In this document: positions 18,200-26,731 of the stretch, in pieces
Layout: each line of letters starts with the position of its first letter
Position numbering within the stretch: the first letter of the stretch is position 1
NCBI GenBank assembly: GCA_001804565.1
Contig: MHAC01000011.1
Coordinates: 1-40,371 of the forward strand
Source of the DNA: Ignavibacteria bacterium GWF2_33_9
GTDB taxonomy: Bacteria > Bacteroidota > Ignavibacteria > Kapaibacteriales > UBA2268
Direction of reading: 5' to 3'
Length of the DNA stretch: 40,371 nucleotides
Translations under genes and position numbers: made by a program
Notes under the pieces: model-generated
What the model saw: the letters and a program-made list of their open reading frames with translations, nothing else
Databases searched by the model: none
What the model was told of the DNA's origin: nothing

Positions 18200-19054
18200 T
18201 TATCTTAAGATATATTTTTCTCCGCATTGAACAACCTCATAGTCATTATTAACATCCATCAAAACAGCAACAATTCTAATCCATTCCGGACGCCAATCTG
18301 CTGTTTCAGGTATCGTTTTGGAATATTGCTTTATGATTTCACTGCCTTTAGAAATTGTTTCATCGGAAATTTTTTCGCCAAAAGAATTTGTGAGTGCATC
18401 ACGAACTATATTATTATGAACAAAATCTTCCACGTCAACATTCGGGGCAAGTCTGTAATCTGTTTGATATTGAACAATTGAATCTTCAACAACGTAAAGT
18501 GCAAGTTGATATGACGATGGAGCATCATCCAAGAATTTCATAGCAGCAGAGCAGGAAATTGTTTTTGTTGTTTCATTGTAACTTGGAGTTAATGTGATTT
18601 TCACATTTGCAGGAATTTTCGTTCTTTCCAAAACTGCCGATTCCCAATCTCCCGGAGGTAAAATTAAAGCTCCATTGTATGATATACGGTCAACAAGACC
18701 GTTTGGCGTTCCAGCTAAACTAATCTGATATTTTGCATCCAAATCCTTCATAACTTGGGAAATAAAATTATATGGATGCTTAGGTGTCGGAAGTGCTAAA
18801 GATCCTGCATGAATTGAAAGCAAAACGACATTATCGGGATATTTTGCCTTAATTTCATGTGCAATATCTCCTGCTGTAGGACAATTTCCGCAACGGAAAC
18901 CGGTATATTCTTCCATTAATACAACTTTTGATGCTGTATCTATTTGCTGATTTCCACCATCTTCTTCATAAGGTGCTTCAATGATATCGCAGGAATTCAT
19001 TATTGATGCAAAAGTGAAAATAGCGAATACTATGTTAATTAGTTTAAATTTCAT
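18200..19054 (-). CDS. Omp28-related lipoprotein (thioredoxin-like fold)
   Basis: 284 residues. The signal peptide ends in a lipobox (ASIMNSC, Cys at 22), so the protein is lipid-anchored. The mature part has VVLMEEYTGFRCGNCPTAGDIAHEI, that is an E-x-T/F-T-G-x-x-C-x-x-C motif, and an early Omp28 signature. The CGNC pair suggests a redox-active or metal-binding thioredoxin-like fold. Members of this family are frequent outer-membrane proteins in Bacteroidetes and were first named from Porphyromonas. The protein may help with folding or redox state of exported proteins, but this is inference. It is 92 bases downstream of the aldo/keto reductase gene and reads toward the terminator at 18150. Confidence 0.8.
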   Translation of the reverse strand: MKFKLINIVFAIFTFASIMNSCDIIEAPYEEDGGNQQIDTASKVVLMEEYTGFRCGNCPTAGDIAHEIKAKYPDNVVLLSIHAGSLALPTPKHPYNFISQVMKDLDAKYQISLAGTPNGLVDRISYNGALILPPGDWESAVLERTKIPANVKITLTPSYNETTKTISCSAAMKFLDDAPSSYQLALYVVEDSIVQYQTDYRLAPNVDVEDFVHNNIVRDALTNSFGEKISDETISKGSEIIKQYSKTIPETADWRPEWIRIVAVLMDVNNDYEVVQCGEKYILR

Positions 19055-19145
19055 TTTTCTTTTAATTTAATTAAGAATTACAAAATTACGAAAAAAAATT
19101 TGTTCACTTTATTTTGACAAACAAATCATTATCACAAAAAAAATA

Positions 19146-20138
<993 letters not shown>

Positions 20139-20145
20139 TTAATTT

Positions 20146-21987
20146 TTATTTTATAAATTTAAATTCTACTCTTCTGTTTTGTGCACGCCCTTCTTCTGTT
20201 GTATTATCTGCAATTGGTTTTGATTCCCCGTAGCCAACTGCTTTTAATCTGTCACGTTCAATTCCTTTGGCTGCTAAATAGTCCACAACAGCCTGAGCAC
20301 GATTTTCACTTAATTTTTTATTATAAATATCACTACCTTGGTCATCTGTATGAGCAGAAATCTGAATTTTGACTGATTTATTATTATTAAGAATTTTCAG
20401 TAATCTTTCCAATTCAGGAAAACTTTCTTCTTTCAGTTCATATTTATCGTAATCAAAGAAAATATTATTCATTCTTACTGATTGACCTTCTTCAATCATT
20501 TTCTTAATAGAAACAAGCACAATATCCTGTTTAACATTATCAGTTTTCTGCTTTTCTGCAGATAAATCAAGAAAATTCGAAGTTTCGTAATATCCTTCTT
20601 TGGAAGCATAATATCCCAGTTTTTTACCGAAAGGAATTACCAGATAATATTCACCGGTATTAACATTGGATTTAAGGTTTCCAATTTGCTTGCCGGAATT
20701 CACATCTTCCCAAATCAAGTCGGCTTCGAGTGGATTCCCTTTTTCGTCAGTAACTTTCCCGGAAACAGTGAAAACCTGTTCAGGTTTTGCTTCCTGTGGC
20801 AAATTCAAAGTAAAAATATCCATATTGATTTTGCCATTTTCTACCACTTCTTTTGAAAATATTGCTTGAGTTCCGTCAGTTGAAATTTTATATCCCCAGT
20901 CATCATTGCAGGAATTGATTTCCTTGCTAAGATTTACGGGTTCACTCCACTTTGTCCAGCTGTTTTCATCCAGTCGTTTCGCAACGAATACGTCCAGCCC
21001 TCCGAGACCTGCATGACCTTCTGAAGAAAAATACAAGGTTTTTCCGTCAGGATGCAAATATGGTTTCCGTTCTGCAAAAGGAGTATTAATTACAGTTCCC
21101 AAATTGATTGGTTTGCTCCATCCTTTACCATGCTTTTCGCAAACATATAGATCAGTATTACCCCAGGTAGAACCATGATATTTTGTATCTTTTGGTGTAA
21201 AAGGCGGTGTCCCGCCAAGTCTGTCGCTCGTAAAGATGATTGCTTTGCCGTCAGAAGTAAAATATCCGTCTCCATCCCATCTGTTGGAATTTATTGGTTC
21301 CGGGAATGGGATAGGGGCTGACCAGCCTTTATTGGACAATTTCGAATAGTACAAATTACCATCTTCAAAATTGCATGGATAATTCCCGAATATGCAAAGT
21401 TCTGTCCCATCTGCAGAAATTGATGTGAGTGCTTCATGCGAATAAGTATTTATTGGCACTCCAATATTCTTTGAAGTTGAATAATTACCATTTTCAATAT
21501 CCGAATAAAATATATCTTCGCCTCCATATGAATTTGGACTATCTATCCTTACGAAAAACAATCTTTTACCGTCGATTGAGATAATTGGAGAATATTCATC
21601 ATTACTTGTGTTCAATTGGTTTGGCAAAGCTACTTGCGGTACTTTTTCAGGTTTTTCTTGTAATATCCTTTTCAGTTTGGAAATTTTACTTGAATTATTT
21701 TGAAAATACTTCTCAAATTTATTAATCTTTGCAAGTGCTCCCTCATAATTTTTTGCATCAATTTCCGGTTTAATGTACCTTTGCAGGGCAACAAACGCAT
21801 CTTCAGTATTCGGATTTGTTTGGATAAAATTACTCAATAAATCTAAATCTTCCTGCGATTGAGGATCTATACTCAATATAGCAAAAGGCGTATTTGTTGT
21901 ATTTTCTTGATTATACTGTAAAATTGTACACGATGTAGAAATTAGTAGGAAACATAAGGAAAAGGTCGCAAATTTATTTATCTTCAT
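20146..21987 (-). CDS. PorE-like lipoprotein: propeller, regulatory-like and OmpA peptidoglycan-binding domains
   Basis: 613 residues. A lipobox (LISTSC, Cys20) follows a short signal peptide. Residues ~45-115 are helical and possibly TPR-like. Residues ~125-400 hold PD40-type propeller blades (YSPIISIDGKRLFFVR, YFTSDGKAIIFTSDRLGG, RKPYLHPDGKTLYFSS). A carboxypeptidase-regulatory-like segment follows at ~407-495, and an OmpA peptidoglycan-binding domain at ~505-613 (FFDYDKYELKEES, SAHTDDQGSDIYNKKLSENRA, VGYGESKPIADN, NRRVEFKF). This layout matches PorE, the lipoprotein that anchors the type IX secretion machine to peptidoglycan. The sorting domains elsewhere in the window agree. Several paralogues of this architecture exist per genome, so a direct T9SS role is inference. 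Confidence 0.75.
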   Translation of the reverse strand: MKINKFATFSLCFLLISTSCTILQYNQENTTNTPFAILSIDPQSQEDLDLLSNFIQTNPNTEDAFVALQRYIKPEIDAKNYEGALAKINKFEKYFQNNSSKISKLKRILQEKPEKVPQVALPNQLNTSNDEYSPIISIDGKRLFFVRIDSPNSYGGEDIFYSDIENGNYSTSKNIGVPINTYSHEALTSISADGTELCIFGNYPCNFEDGNLYYSKLSNKGWSAPIPFPEPINSNRWDGDGYFTSDGKAIIFTSDRLGGTPPFTPKDTKYHGSTWGNTDLYVCEKHGKGWSKPINLGTVINTPFAERKPYLHPDGKTLYFSSEGHAGLGGLDVFVAKRLDENSWTKWSEPVNLSKEINSCNDDWGYKISTDGTQAIFSKEVVENGKINMDIFTLNLPQEAKPEQVFTVSGKVTDEKGNPLEADLIWEDVNSGKQIGNLKSNVNTGEYYLVIPFGKKLGYYASKEGYYETSNFLDLSAEKQKTDNVKQDIVLVSIKKMIEEGQSVRMNNIFFDYDKYELKEESFPELERLLKILNNNKSVKIQISAHTDDQGSDIYNKKLSENRAQAVVDYLAAKGIERDRLKAVGYGESKPIADNTTEEGRAQNRRVEFKFIK

Positions 21988-22081
21988 ATAATAATCTTAT
22001 ATTTATGTAAAAAAAACGTTAGAATCAACTTTTATTGTTAAAATTCGTATTATTCATTATTAATAATATAATTACAAAATT

Positions 22082-22561
22082 ATGAAAAAATTATTTGCAA
22101 AATACATTTCAGCAGCATTATTTCTAATAATTATAACTTCTTGTGGAACTACATCGAAAGTAGCTGTTTGTGACCAGCCTGTTTCTAAGGATCTCATTAT
22201 CCGTTGGGGAGTTGTCTCCTCGCAATCCCAGATGGACAGTTTTTACGAATTGAATGCTGACAGAACAATTTCTCTTGGCGTTAAAGAATCACGTTCTTCA
22301 ACACCAAAGTTACAAGAAATTGGTAAAATTCCTTTAGAATTATATTGCGAGTTGCTCAAATCTACTCGTGAGACGATTATGAAAGTCCAGGCATTAAATG
22401 TGCCGAGCGATGTGAATAATTATCTGGAATATAAAGATGATGCGAATAACATCCGATTTCGTGCTCTTTGGAATCCTAATCATGATAATGCCGGGAACGT
22501 TGAATTCAAAGCACTTTATACCAGATATCAAGAAGCCGTAAAAGCAGCTAACAGCAAATAA
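22082..22561 (+). CDS. Hypothetical small lipoprotein
   Basis: 159 residues with a clear signal peptide and lipobox (LFLIIITSC, Cys at 21) followed by GTTSKVAV, so it is membrane-anchored through lipid. The mature part is soluble, mixed alpha/beta in appearance (RWGVVSSQSQMDSFYELNADRTISLGVKESR) and contains only two more cysteines. I recognise no family. It is divergent from the PorE-like gene (94 bases between starts) and convergent with rubrerythrin, with a terminator between. Nothing in the neighbourhood indicates its role. Confidence 0.7.
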   Translation: MKKLFAKYISAALFLIIITSCGTTSKVAVCDQPVSKDLIIRWGVVSSQSQMDSFYELNADRTISLGVKESRSSTPKLQEIGKIPLELYCELLKSTRETIMKVQALNVPSDVNNYLEYKDDANNIRFRALWNPNHDNAGNVEFKALYTRYQEAVKAANSK

Positions 22562-22573
22562 TCATTTACGATT

Positions 22574-22608
22574 AAAAAAAAGGGTTCCTACTATGGAACC
22601 CTATTGAA
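22574..22608. terminator. Intrinsic terminator between convergent genes
   Basis: AGGGTTCC (22581-22588), loop TACTAT, then GGAACCCT (22595-22602). Seven A residues on the left form a U tract for the minus-strand rubrerythrin transcript; on the right the T-rich stretch is weaker. Confidence 0.85.
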
Positions 22609-22647
22609 TTTTATGAAAGTACAACTTATGTTGTCAAATTTTCCAAT

Positions 22648-23298
22648 TTATTTTATTTCAATAAATTCTTCGTTGGAAGTTGCACAAATTGGGCAAGGTG
22701 CATTTTGAGCTTCTTTGAAAGTTTCACCGCAAACAGGGCAAACCCAAAATGAATGACTAATTACTTTCTGATTTGCTAAATCTGTCAATGCTTCCTGGTA
22801 AAGTTTAGCATGATCTTTTTCAACAGTTGTTGCATAGTTGAAAGTTCTCATTGCATCAGTATTTCTTTCTTTCTTAGCATTTTCGATAAATTCCGGATAC
22901 ATAGTTTCGAATTCGTATGTTTCTCCGTCAATTGCAGCTTGCAAATTTTCTTCAGTAGTTTTCACATCTACTGTTTCCAAGTTAGCTGTTGCATCACCAC
23001 CCATTTTCTTGATTACTTCCAAGTGGTTATTGGCATGTATTTCTTCAGCTTTGGATGCAGCACGGAAAAGAACTGCAACTTGTTTGTAACCTTCTTTGTC
23101 AGCAGCTTCTGCGAACATTTTGTATTTATTTGCAGCATTGCTTTCGCCTTGGAAAGCAGCCATCAGATTGTCCATAACAATATTATTTTGAACAGCTTCA
23201 TCTTGTCCGCCTTCTGGTGCTTTGTCGCCGCCGCCACAGCTAACTAATGCAGCAGTCAATGCAAATAATAATGCGAATAGTGTTAATGTTTTTTTCAT
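22648..23298 (-). CDS. Rubrerythrin-type lipoprotein
   Basis: 216 residues from the ATG at 23298, which has a good Shine-Dalgarno (GAGG before it); an upstream start at 23325 would spoil the signal peptide. The N-terminus is MKKTLTLFALLFALTAALVSC, a lipoprotein signal with Cys21. Next comes a ferritin-like diiron domain with glutamate/histidine ligands (FQGESNAANKYKMFAEAA, KAEEIHANNH, YEFETMYPEFIENAKKE, VEKDHAKLY), then a rubredoxin-type [Fe(Cys)4] end (CPVCGETF and CPICATSNEEF). Rubrerythrins reduce hydrogen peroxide and are normally cytoplasmic. A lipid-anchored form outside the cytoplasm is unusual and raises the question of its electron donor. It is divergent from a Fur/PerR-type gene, the classic regulator of such genes. 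Confidence 0.92.
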   Translation of the reverse strand: MKKTLTLFALLFALTAALVSCGGGDKAPEGGQDEAVQNNIVMDNLMAAFQGESNAANKYKMFAEAADKEGYKQVAVLFRAASKAEEIHANNHLEVIKKMGGDATANLETVDVKTTEENLQAAIDGETYEFETMYPEFIENAKKERNTDAMRTFNYATTVEKDHAKLYQEALTDLANQKVISHSFWVCPVCGETFKEAQNAPCPICATSNEEFIEIK

Positions 23299-23346
23299 GT
23301 TTTTTTCCTCATTAATAAAAAACAATAAATTATAAAAATTTAATTA

Positions 23347-23379
23347 CAAAAATATAAAAAAAGTATGAAATTCTCACAA
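23347..23379 (-). promoter_or_regulatory. Possible Bacteroidetes-type promoter of rubrerythrin
   Basis: On the minus strand TATTTTTG (23347-23354) fits TAnnTTTG, and TTG (23377-23379) lies 22 bases upstream of it. The element is about 50 bases before the rubrerythrin start. AT-rich DNA gives chance matches, so confidence is low. Confidence 0.35.
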
Positions 23380-23425
23380 TTAATAAGGAAAACTTTAACA
23401 AATTTTCCACTGAATATAAATTTAA

Positions 23426-23444
23426 AAATAACATATTGTTAATT
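23426..23444. promoter_or_regulatory. Possible Fur/PerR-type operator
   Basis: The inverted repeat TAACA-TAT-TGTTA (23429-23441) extends with flanking A/T pairs on both sides. It lies between the divergent rubrerythrin and regulator genes, 47 bases from the regulator start. The size and place suit a Fur-family box, but the sequence is not the exact PerR consensus. Confidence 0.35.
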
Positions 23445-23487
23445 TCGTATTTATCGAATAGGATACTTCACAAAATCAGGTAGAATT

Positions 23488-23940
23488 ATGTCCAAGGAAA
23501 AGATAATCAAAATTCTTACAAAAAATAATGTAAAGCCGACTTTACATAGAATTGGCGTTATGGAAGTTCTTACAACTTTACATACACACCCGACTGCAGA
23601 TGAAATTTTCAAAAATGTGAAGATTAATTATCCTACTATATCTTTGGCAACAGTTTATAATACTTTAGATATATTGTACAGAAATGATATCATTAAGACA
23701 ATGAAGCACAATAATGAGCCAACCAGATACGATTTTTTTCACGAACCTCATTTCCACTTATTCGATAATGAAACATTCGAAATCTATGATTTTAAAGACG
23801 ATGAATTAAGGGATTTGATTAGTAATCATCTGAAAGATAAAAAGATCGATAATCACTCCATTAAAGATTTTGATTTAGAGATAAAAGTTTCAACCGGTAA
23901 TGACTTTTTTTACGAAGAAACCTTTAAATTGAAAAAATAG
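23488..23940 (+). CDS. Fur-family transcriptional regulator (PerR-like), without cysteines
   Basis: 150 residues. The winged-helix part is clear: KPTLHRIGVMEVLTTLHTHPTADEIFKNV, then the recognition helix SLATVYNTLDILYRNDIIK. The metal-sensing region has NEPTRYDFFHEPHFHLFDNETFEIYD, where Fur proteins have H-H-F-x-C. No cysteine occurs anywhere in the protein, so both CXXC structural-zinc pairs are absent. It is divergent from the rubrerythrin gene, which supports a peroxide-sensing PerR role; autoregulation through the inverted repeat at 23429-23441 is possible. Which metal it senses is not shown by the sequence. Confidence 0.88.
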   Translation: MSKEKIIKILTKNNVKPTLHRIGVMEVLTTLHTHPTADEIFKNVKINYPTISLATVYNTLDILYRNDIIKTMKHNNEPTRYDFFHEPHFHLFDNETFEIYDFKDDELRDLISNHLKDKKIDNHSIKDFDLEIKVSTGNDFFYEETFKLKK

Positions 23941-24030
23941 ATTTTACTCCACCAAAAATGCCTAAATCGTAAACATAATTTATATTGTCATTATTCTAAA
24001 CGCAATTATTCGTGAATCGAAAGCCCACGA

Positions 24031-24059
24031 AGCCGTTCAGTATGAGTAACAACGGGGCT
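24031..24059. other. Short GC-richer stem-loop in a gene-poor gap
   Basis: AGCCGTT (24031-24037) can pair with AACGGGGCT (24051-24059) with a two-base bulge. The surrounding stretch (about 24010-24065) is richer in G and C than the AT-rich gap around it and shows no coding sense. It may be the edge of an old repeat or a small RNA; I cannot decide. Confidence 0.25.
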
Positions 24060-24134
24060 AATGCACCTTTAAAATTTTTCTTGCAATAATAAATTCAAAA
24101 TTAATTTCATTTTATTTTTCGAGGAAATTTAAAG

Positions 24135-24233
24135 ATGCAAAGTAGCTATTCCCAAAAATTTCAATTAAGAATTTATACTTATCCCCAATCCCCGAGCGCC
24201 GAAGAAGAAATCAAGATAGTTGTGGAGGGATAG
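24135..24233 (+). CDS. Possible 32-residue peptide with Shine-Dalgarno
   Basis: An ATG at 24135 with GAGGAAA (24121-24127) upstream opens a 33-codon frame whose product begins MQSSYSQKFQLRIYTYPQS and ends EEEIKIVVEG. An intrinsic terminator at 24244-24268 follows directly. The Shine-Dalgarno and terminator suggest a transcribed unit, but a frame this short in a gene-poor gap can arise by chance, and no function is recognisable. The 550-base gap 23941-24491 otherwise contains the stem-loop at 24031, the palindrome at 24240 and a possible small membrane peptide on the other strand. Confidence 0.25.
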   Translation: MQSSYSQKFQLRIYTYPQSPSAEEEIKIVVEG

Positions 24234-24239
24234 GTATTT

Positions 24240-24268
24240 GTAGAGACGCCATGCCTGGCGTCTTTTTT
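24240..24268 (+). terminator. Palindromic repeat forming an intrinsic terminator
   Basis: AGACGCCA (24244-24251), loop TGCC, then TGGCGTCT (24256-24263), directly followed by a run of T (24263-24268). The left end is GTAGAGAC, as in the palindrome at 25121, but the right-hand CTCTAC end is replaced by the T run. It reads as a family repeat turned into a terminator for the plus strand. Confidence 0.75.
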
Positions 24269-24273
24269 GATAC

Positions 24274-24396
24274 TTAGGGCAAGATTTTTGGTCCGAGCAG
24301 AAATAACCATAATATATAACCACTTATTCCACCGACCAATCCTGCGTACATAAATGTCAATCTTAGCTTTAGTGGAATAATTAAAACTTCTTTCAT
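24274..24396 (-). CDS. Possible 40-residue single-pass membrane peptide
   Basis: The minus strand carries an uninterrupted frame from ATG 24396 to TAA 24274 encoding MKEVLIIPLKLRLTFMYAG followed by LVGGISGYILWLFLLGPKILP. It has a basic start and one plausible membrane helix with a glycine-rich face. There is no strong Shine-Dalgarno. The composition looks more natural than the longer frame covering the same bases, whose product is a mix of short low-quality segments. It may be a real small protein, perhaps toxin-like or regulatory, but support is from composition only. Confidence 0.3.
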   Translation of the reverse strand: MKEVLIIPLKLRLTFMYAGLVGGISGYILWLFLLGPKILP

Positions 24397-24491
24397 AACA
24401 TTTCTTACGAAGACAATCTGCAATCAATTTTAATTAAAATATTTTTTTCTAAAAAACTTCATTCAATAAGTGAATAATTTTGGTGTAAATT

Positions 24492-24722
24492 ATGGAAACA
24501 GTATTAAAAGATGAATTGGTAAAAAAAATTTTGTCATTAGCTCCTATGGACAGAATTGAAATCGTGGATAAAGTAATGGATGGTTTTATCTCGAATGATG
24601 AATATAATTTTGATTCAGTTTGGGCAGAAGAATCAGAACGCCGAGTAGATGCAGTTCACGAAGGTACCATTCAAATGATACCTGCTAATGAAGTTTTTTC
24701 AAAAATTAATAATCTGAAATGA
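24492..24722 (+). CDS. Addiction-module antitoxin (unstable antitoxin family)
   Basis: 76 residues. The start METVLKDELVKKILSLAPMDRIEIVDKVMDG and the end ERRVDAVHEGTIQMIPANEVFSKINN match the short 'addiction module component' antitoxins that pair with ParE/RelE toxins. Its stop overlaps the start of the toxin gene by four bases (ATGA at 24719-24722), the usual arrangement. It would bind and neutralise the toxin and may repress its own promoter. No operator was identified upstream, where the sequence is AT-rich. Confidence 0.88.
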   Translation: METVLKDELVKKILSLAPMDRIEIVDKVMDGFISNDEYNFDSVWAEESERRVDAVHEGTIQMIPANEVFSKINNLK

Positions 24723-25021
24723 AATTTGCAGTTTCATTTTTAGAACCCGCAGAGAAAGAATTATTTGATGCCGTTGAATATTACAATGAGCAACAATCAG
24801 GTTTAGGTTTTGAATTTGCTTTAGAAGTTCAAAAATCAATAAAGAAGATTATTAATTATCCTAATGCTTGGAGTAAATTTTCATCAAGAACCAGAAAATG
24901 TCATTGCAATCACTTTCCATATAGTATAATTTACTTCCTGAAAGAATCCGAAATAATAATTGTAGCAATAATGCATTCAAAAAGAAAACCAAATTATTGG
25001 AAAAAGCGAATTGAGAATTAA
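24719..25021 (+). CDS. RelE/ParE family toxin
   Basis: 100 residues. The family pattern is visible: VSFLEPAEKELFDAVEYYNEQQSGLGFEFALEV at the start, a middle NYPNAWSKFSSRTRKCHCNHFPYSIIYF, and the terminal IIIVAIMHSKRKPNYWKKRI. These toxins cut mRNA on the ribosome or inhibit gyrase; which one applies here cannot be told. The four-base overlap with the antitoxin supports a working pair. It is followed by a 225-base gap with two 28-nt palindromes. The pair may be mobile or a stabiliser of this stretch. Confidence 0.9.
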   Translation: MKFAVSFLEPAEKELFDAVEYYNEQQSGLGFEFALEVQKSIKKIINYPNAWSKFSSRTRKCHCNHFPYSIIYFLKESEIIIVAIMHSKRKPNYWKKRIEN

Positions 25022-25120
25022 TCAATTTACAATGGGAATTCAATTGACAATCGACTTCCTAATCTTTTTATAGGGGTTTAGAGTTTGTTTAAGTGAGTTC
25101 ATCAAGCAATTTATATTTCC

Positions 25121-25148
25121 GTAGAGACGGATCATGTTGTGTCTCTAC
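25121..25148. repeat. 28-nt imperfect palindrome, intergenic
   Basis: Halves GTAGAGACGGATCA and TGTTGTGTCTCTAC. The outer eight bases pair perfectly, the inner part only partly. It lies six bases from the next palindrome, between the toxin gene and CreD. Confidence 0.75.
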
Positions 25149-25154
25149 TAAAAT

Positions 25155-25182
25155 GTAAGGAACACGCATGCGTGTTCCCTAC
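25155..25182. repeat. 28-nt near-perfect palindrome, intergenic
   Basis: Halves GTAAGGAACACGCA and TGCGTGTTCCCTAC, with one mismatch (A instead of G at 25158). It shares its arm sequence with the repeat at 28596-28623 and its end design with that at 380-407. Confidence 0.85.
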
Positions 25183-25246
25183 AAAAAAATCATTCAAAAT
25201 TCAAAATTTACTTTATAAATTTGAAAAACTTTATGAACTTTATGAA

Positions 25247-26614
25247 CTAATCCGCTTGTTCTTCTTTTTCGCTGATTACTATATTGTCCCAATCAATTTT
25301 TCTTGAGAAATACATTACTAATCCGAGAACGATGAAGATGCCTATGCTTCCGATGAGCAGCGACAAATCTTGCAATTGAATGATTATGAAAATAAATGAA
25401 TAAAGAATGAACAGTATTCCGCTAATCAGGAATGTCAGTTTCGTAGATTTCAATATTGCTTTAATGTATCCTGCAATGAGCAGTAGAGTCGCTATTGCGG
25501 AAATTATATAGGCGGAATTGAAATTCAGTTGCTCCGAGATTGAAATCAGTAAAATGAAAAAGATTACCAAAGCAATCCCGACCAAAATATACTGCACAGG
25601 ATGTATGAAATAACGGTTCAGTACTTCGATGAAGAAGAATACCATAAAGGTAAAACCGATAAATAAAATTGCATAACGGATTGCTCTGTAAGATTTCTGA
25701 TAATTATCCACCGGCAAGAGTAAGTTAATTCCAAAAGCGGATTCATTCAAAGAAAATTTACTGCCTGTCCACGCCTGAGGATAGTTCCTGTTTAAATTGA
25801 GTATATTCCAGTTTGCAGAGAAGCCATGATTCGTAATATTTCTCGAATCGGGCAAGAAAGCACCATCGAAACTGGGATTTTTCCATGGAGAGCTTACAGT
25901 AACATCAGTAACTTTGCCGACAGGAGTAAAGTAAAGCAACTGACTACCTTTCAAATCCAGCGAAAAGGAGAAATTATAGTCGGTACTATCCATCAAATTG
26001 ACGCTAATCGGCGAGTTAATACCATTTTGAACAACATCGTTTGTTGTCACCCCCGGATTGAAATTGTAATATTCGCCATTCCAGCGCAATCTAATCTGCT
26101 TTTCGATTCCTCTCAAATCAGAAATCCCAATCACTAATCGAGCATTATCGAATTGAATATTTTCCGGCTGAATATCGAATTGGCTCAAATTAAGTTTAGA
26201 GAATTTTCCTGAGATTTTGATTTTAGTATTATAAACCACAATTTCGTAAATTCCCCTTTTCCTCAATTCCGGCATTACACCGCTCTGAATATTCAGTTCA
26301 TTGGGTAAAATATGGATGTAGTCCTGAAACCATTCTACTTTCTGAGTAGTATCGTTAGAGGCAGTCTTCTTCACGTAATAACTATAAGGGATTGAAATCA
26401 TCGGACCGGCAAGAGTCTGTTCCTTGCCCCATTTAGAACTTACTTCGTTAATTGCTTCAGTTTGTTTGTGTTCACGTTCGGAGATAATTTCCTGAATCAT
26501 AATCGTTGGCACAAGAAGGAAGAGTCCGATAACGAAGATGATAATAATTTTAAAAACAATCTTGTTTTTAAAGGACTTAGCTTTTTTTGGTCCCTGATAA
26601 GGCGGATAACCCAT
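25247..26614 (-). CDS. creD: CreD-family inner-membrane protein
   Basis: 455 residues. An N-terminal membrane segment (about 20-42) is followed by the CreD signature LAGPMISIPY (around residue 92), a long periplasmic beta-rich domain, and four to five membrane segments from about residue 308 to 440. CreD is a cell-envelope integrity protein in E. coli, where it is controlled by the CreBC two-component system; no such system is encoded here. A Shine-Dalgarno (GAGG) stands ahead of the ATG at 26614. It is a single gene between two toxin-antitoxin modules. The molecular function of the family is not well known. Confidence 0.85.
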   Translation of the reverse strand: MGYPPYQGPKKAKSFKNKIVFKIIIIFVIGLFLLVPTIMIQEIISEREHKQTEAINEVSSKWGKEQTLAGPMISIPYSYYVKKTASNDTTQKVEWFQDYIHILPNELNIQSGVMPELRKRGIYEIVVYNTKIKISGKFSKLNLSQFDIQPENIQFDNARLVIGISDLRGIEKQIRLRWNGEYYNFNPGVTTNDVVQNGINSPISVNLMDSTDYNFSFSLDLKGSQLLYFTPVGKVTDVTVSSPWKNPSFDGAFLPDSRNITNHGFSANWNILNLNRNYPQAWTGSKFSLNESAFGINLLLPVDNYQKSYRAIRYAILFIGFTFMVFFFIEVLNRYFIHPVQYILVGIALVIFFILLISISEQLNFNSAYIISAIATLLLIAGYIKAILKSTKLTFLISGILFILYSFIFIIIQLQDLSLLIGSIGIFIVLGLVMYFSRKIDWDNIVISEKEEQAD

Positions 26615-26731
26615 ATTTCCTCACAAATTAATTTACAAAATTAGTAAAATAGATATTTTACTATACTTTTTTATTGATTATTTATGTAAAGAAATTAATA
26701 GAGCTCCGGATAAGTGAAAGAAATAATCTTT

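Noticed and set aside
22810-23247. 145-residue open frame opposite the rubrerythrin gene
   Set aside because: Product is Ser/Phe/Cys-rich with no domain, and it is antisense to a clear rubrerythrin; a shadow of that gene's codon use.
24010-24065. GC-richer stretch checked as a possible tRNA
   Set aside because: No cloverleaf, no CCA-type acceptor stem and no proper T-loop arrangement.
24179-24427. 82-residue open frame on the minus strand in the gap after the Fur-type gene
   Set aside because: Crosses the palindrome terminator and gives a poor product; the 40-residue frame in another phase is more natural.
25121-25182. Two palindromes six bases apart considered as a CRISPR array
   Set aside because: Only two units, different arm sequences, no spacers of regular length and no cas genes in the window.
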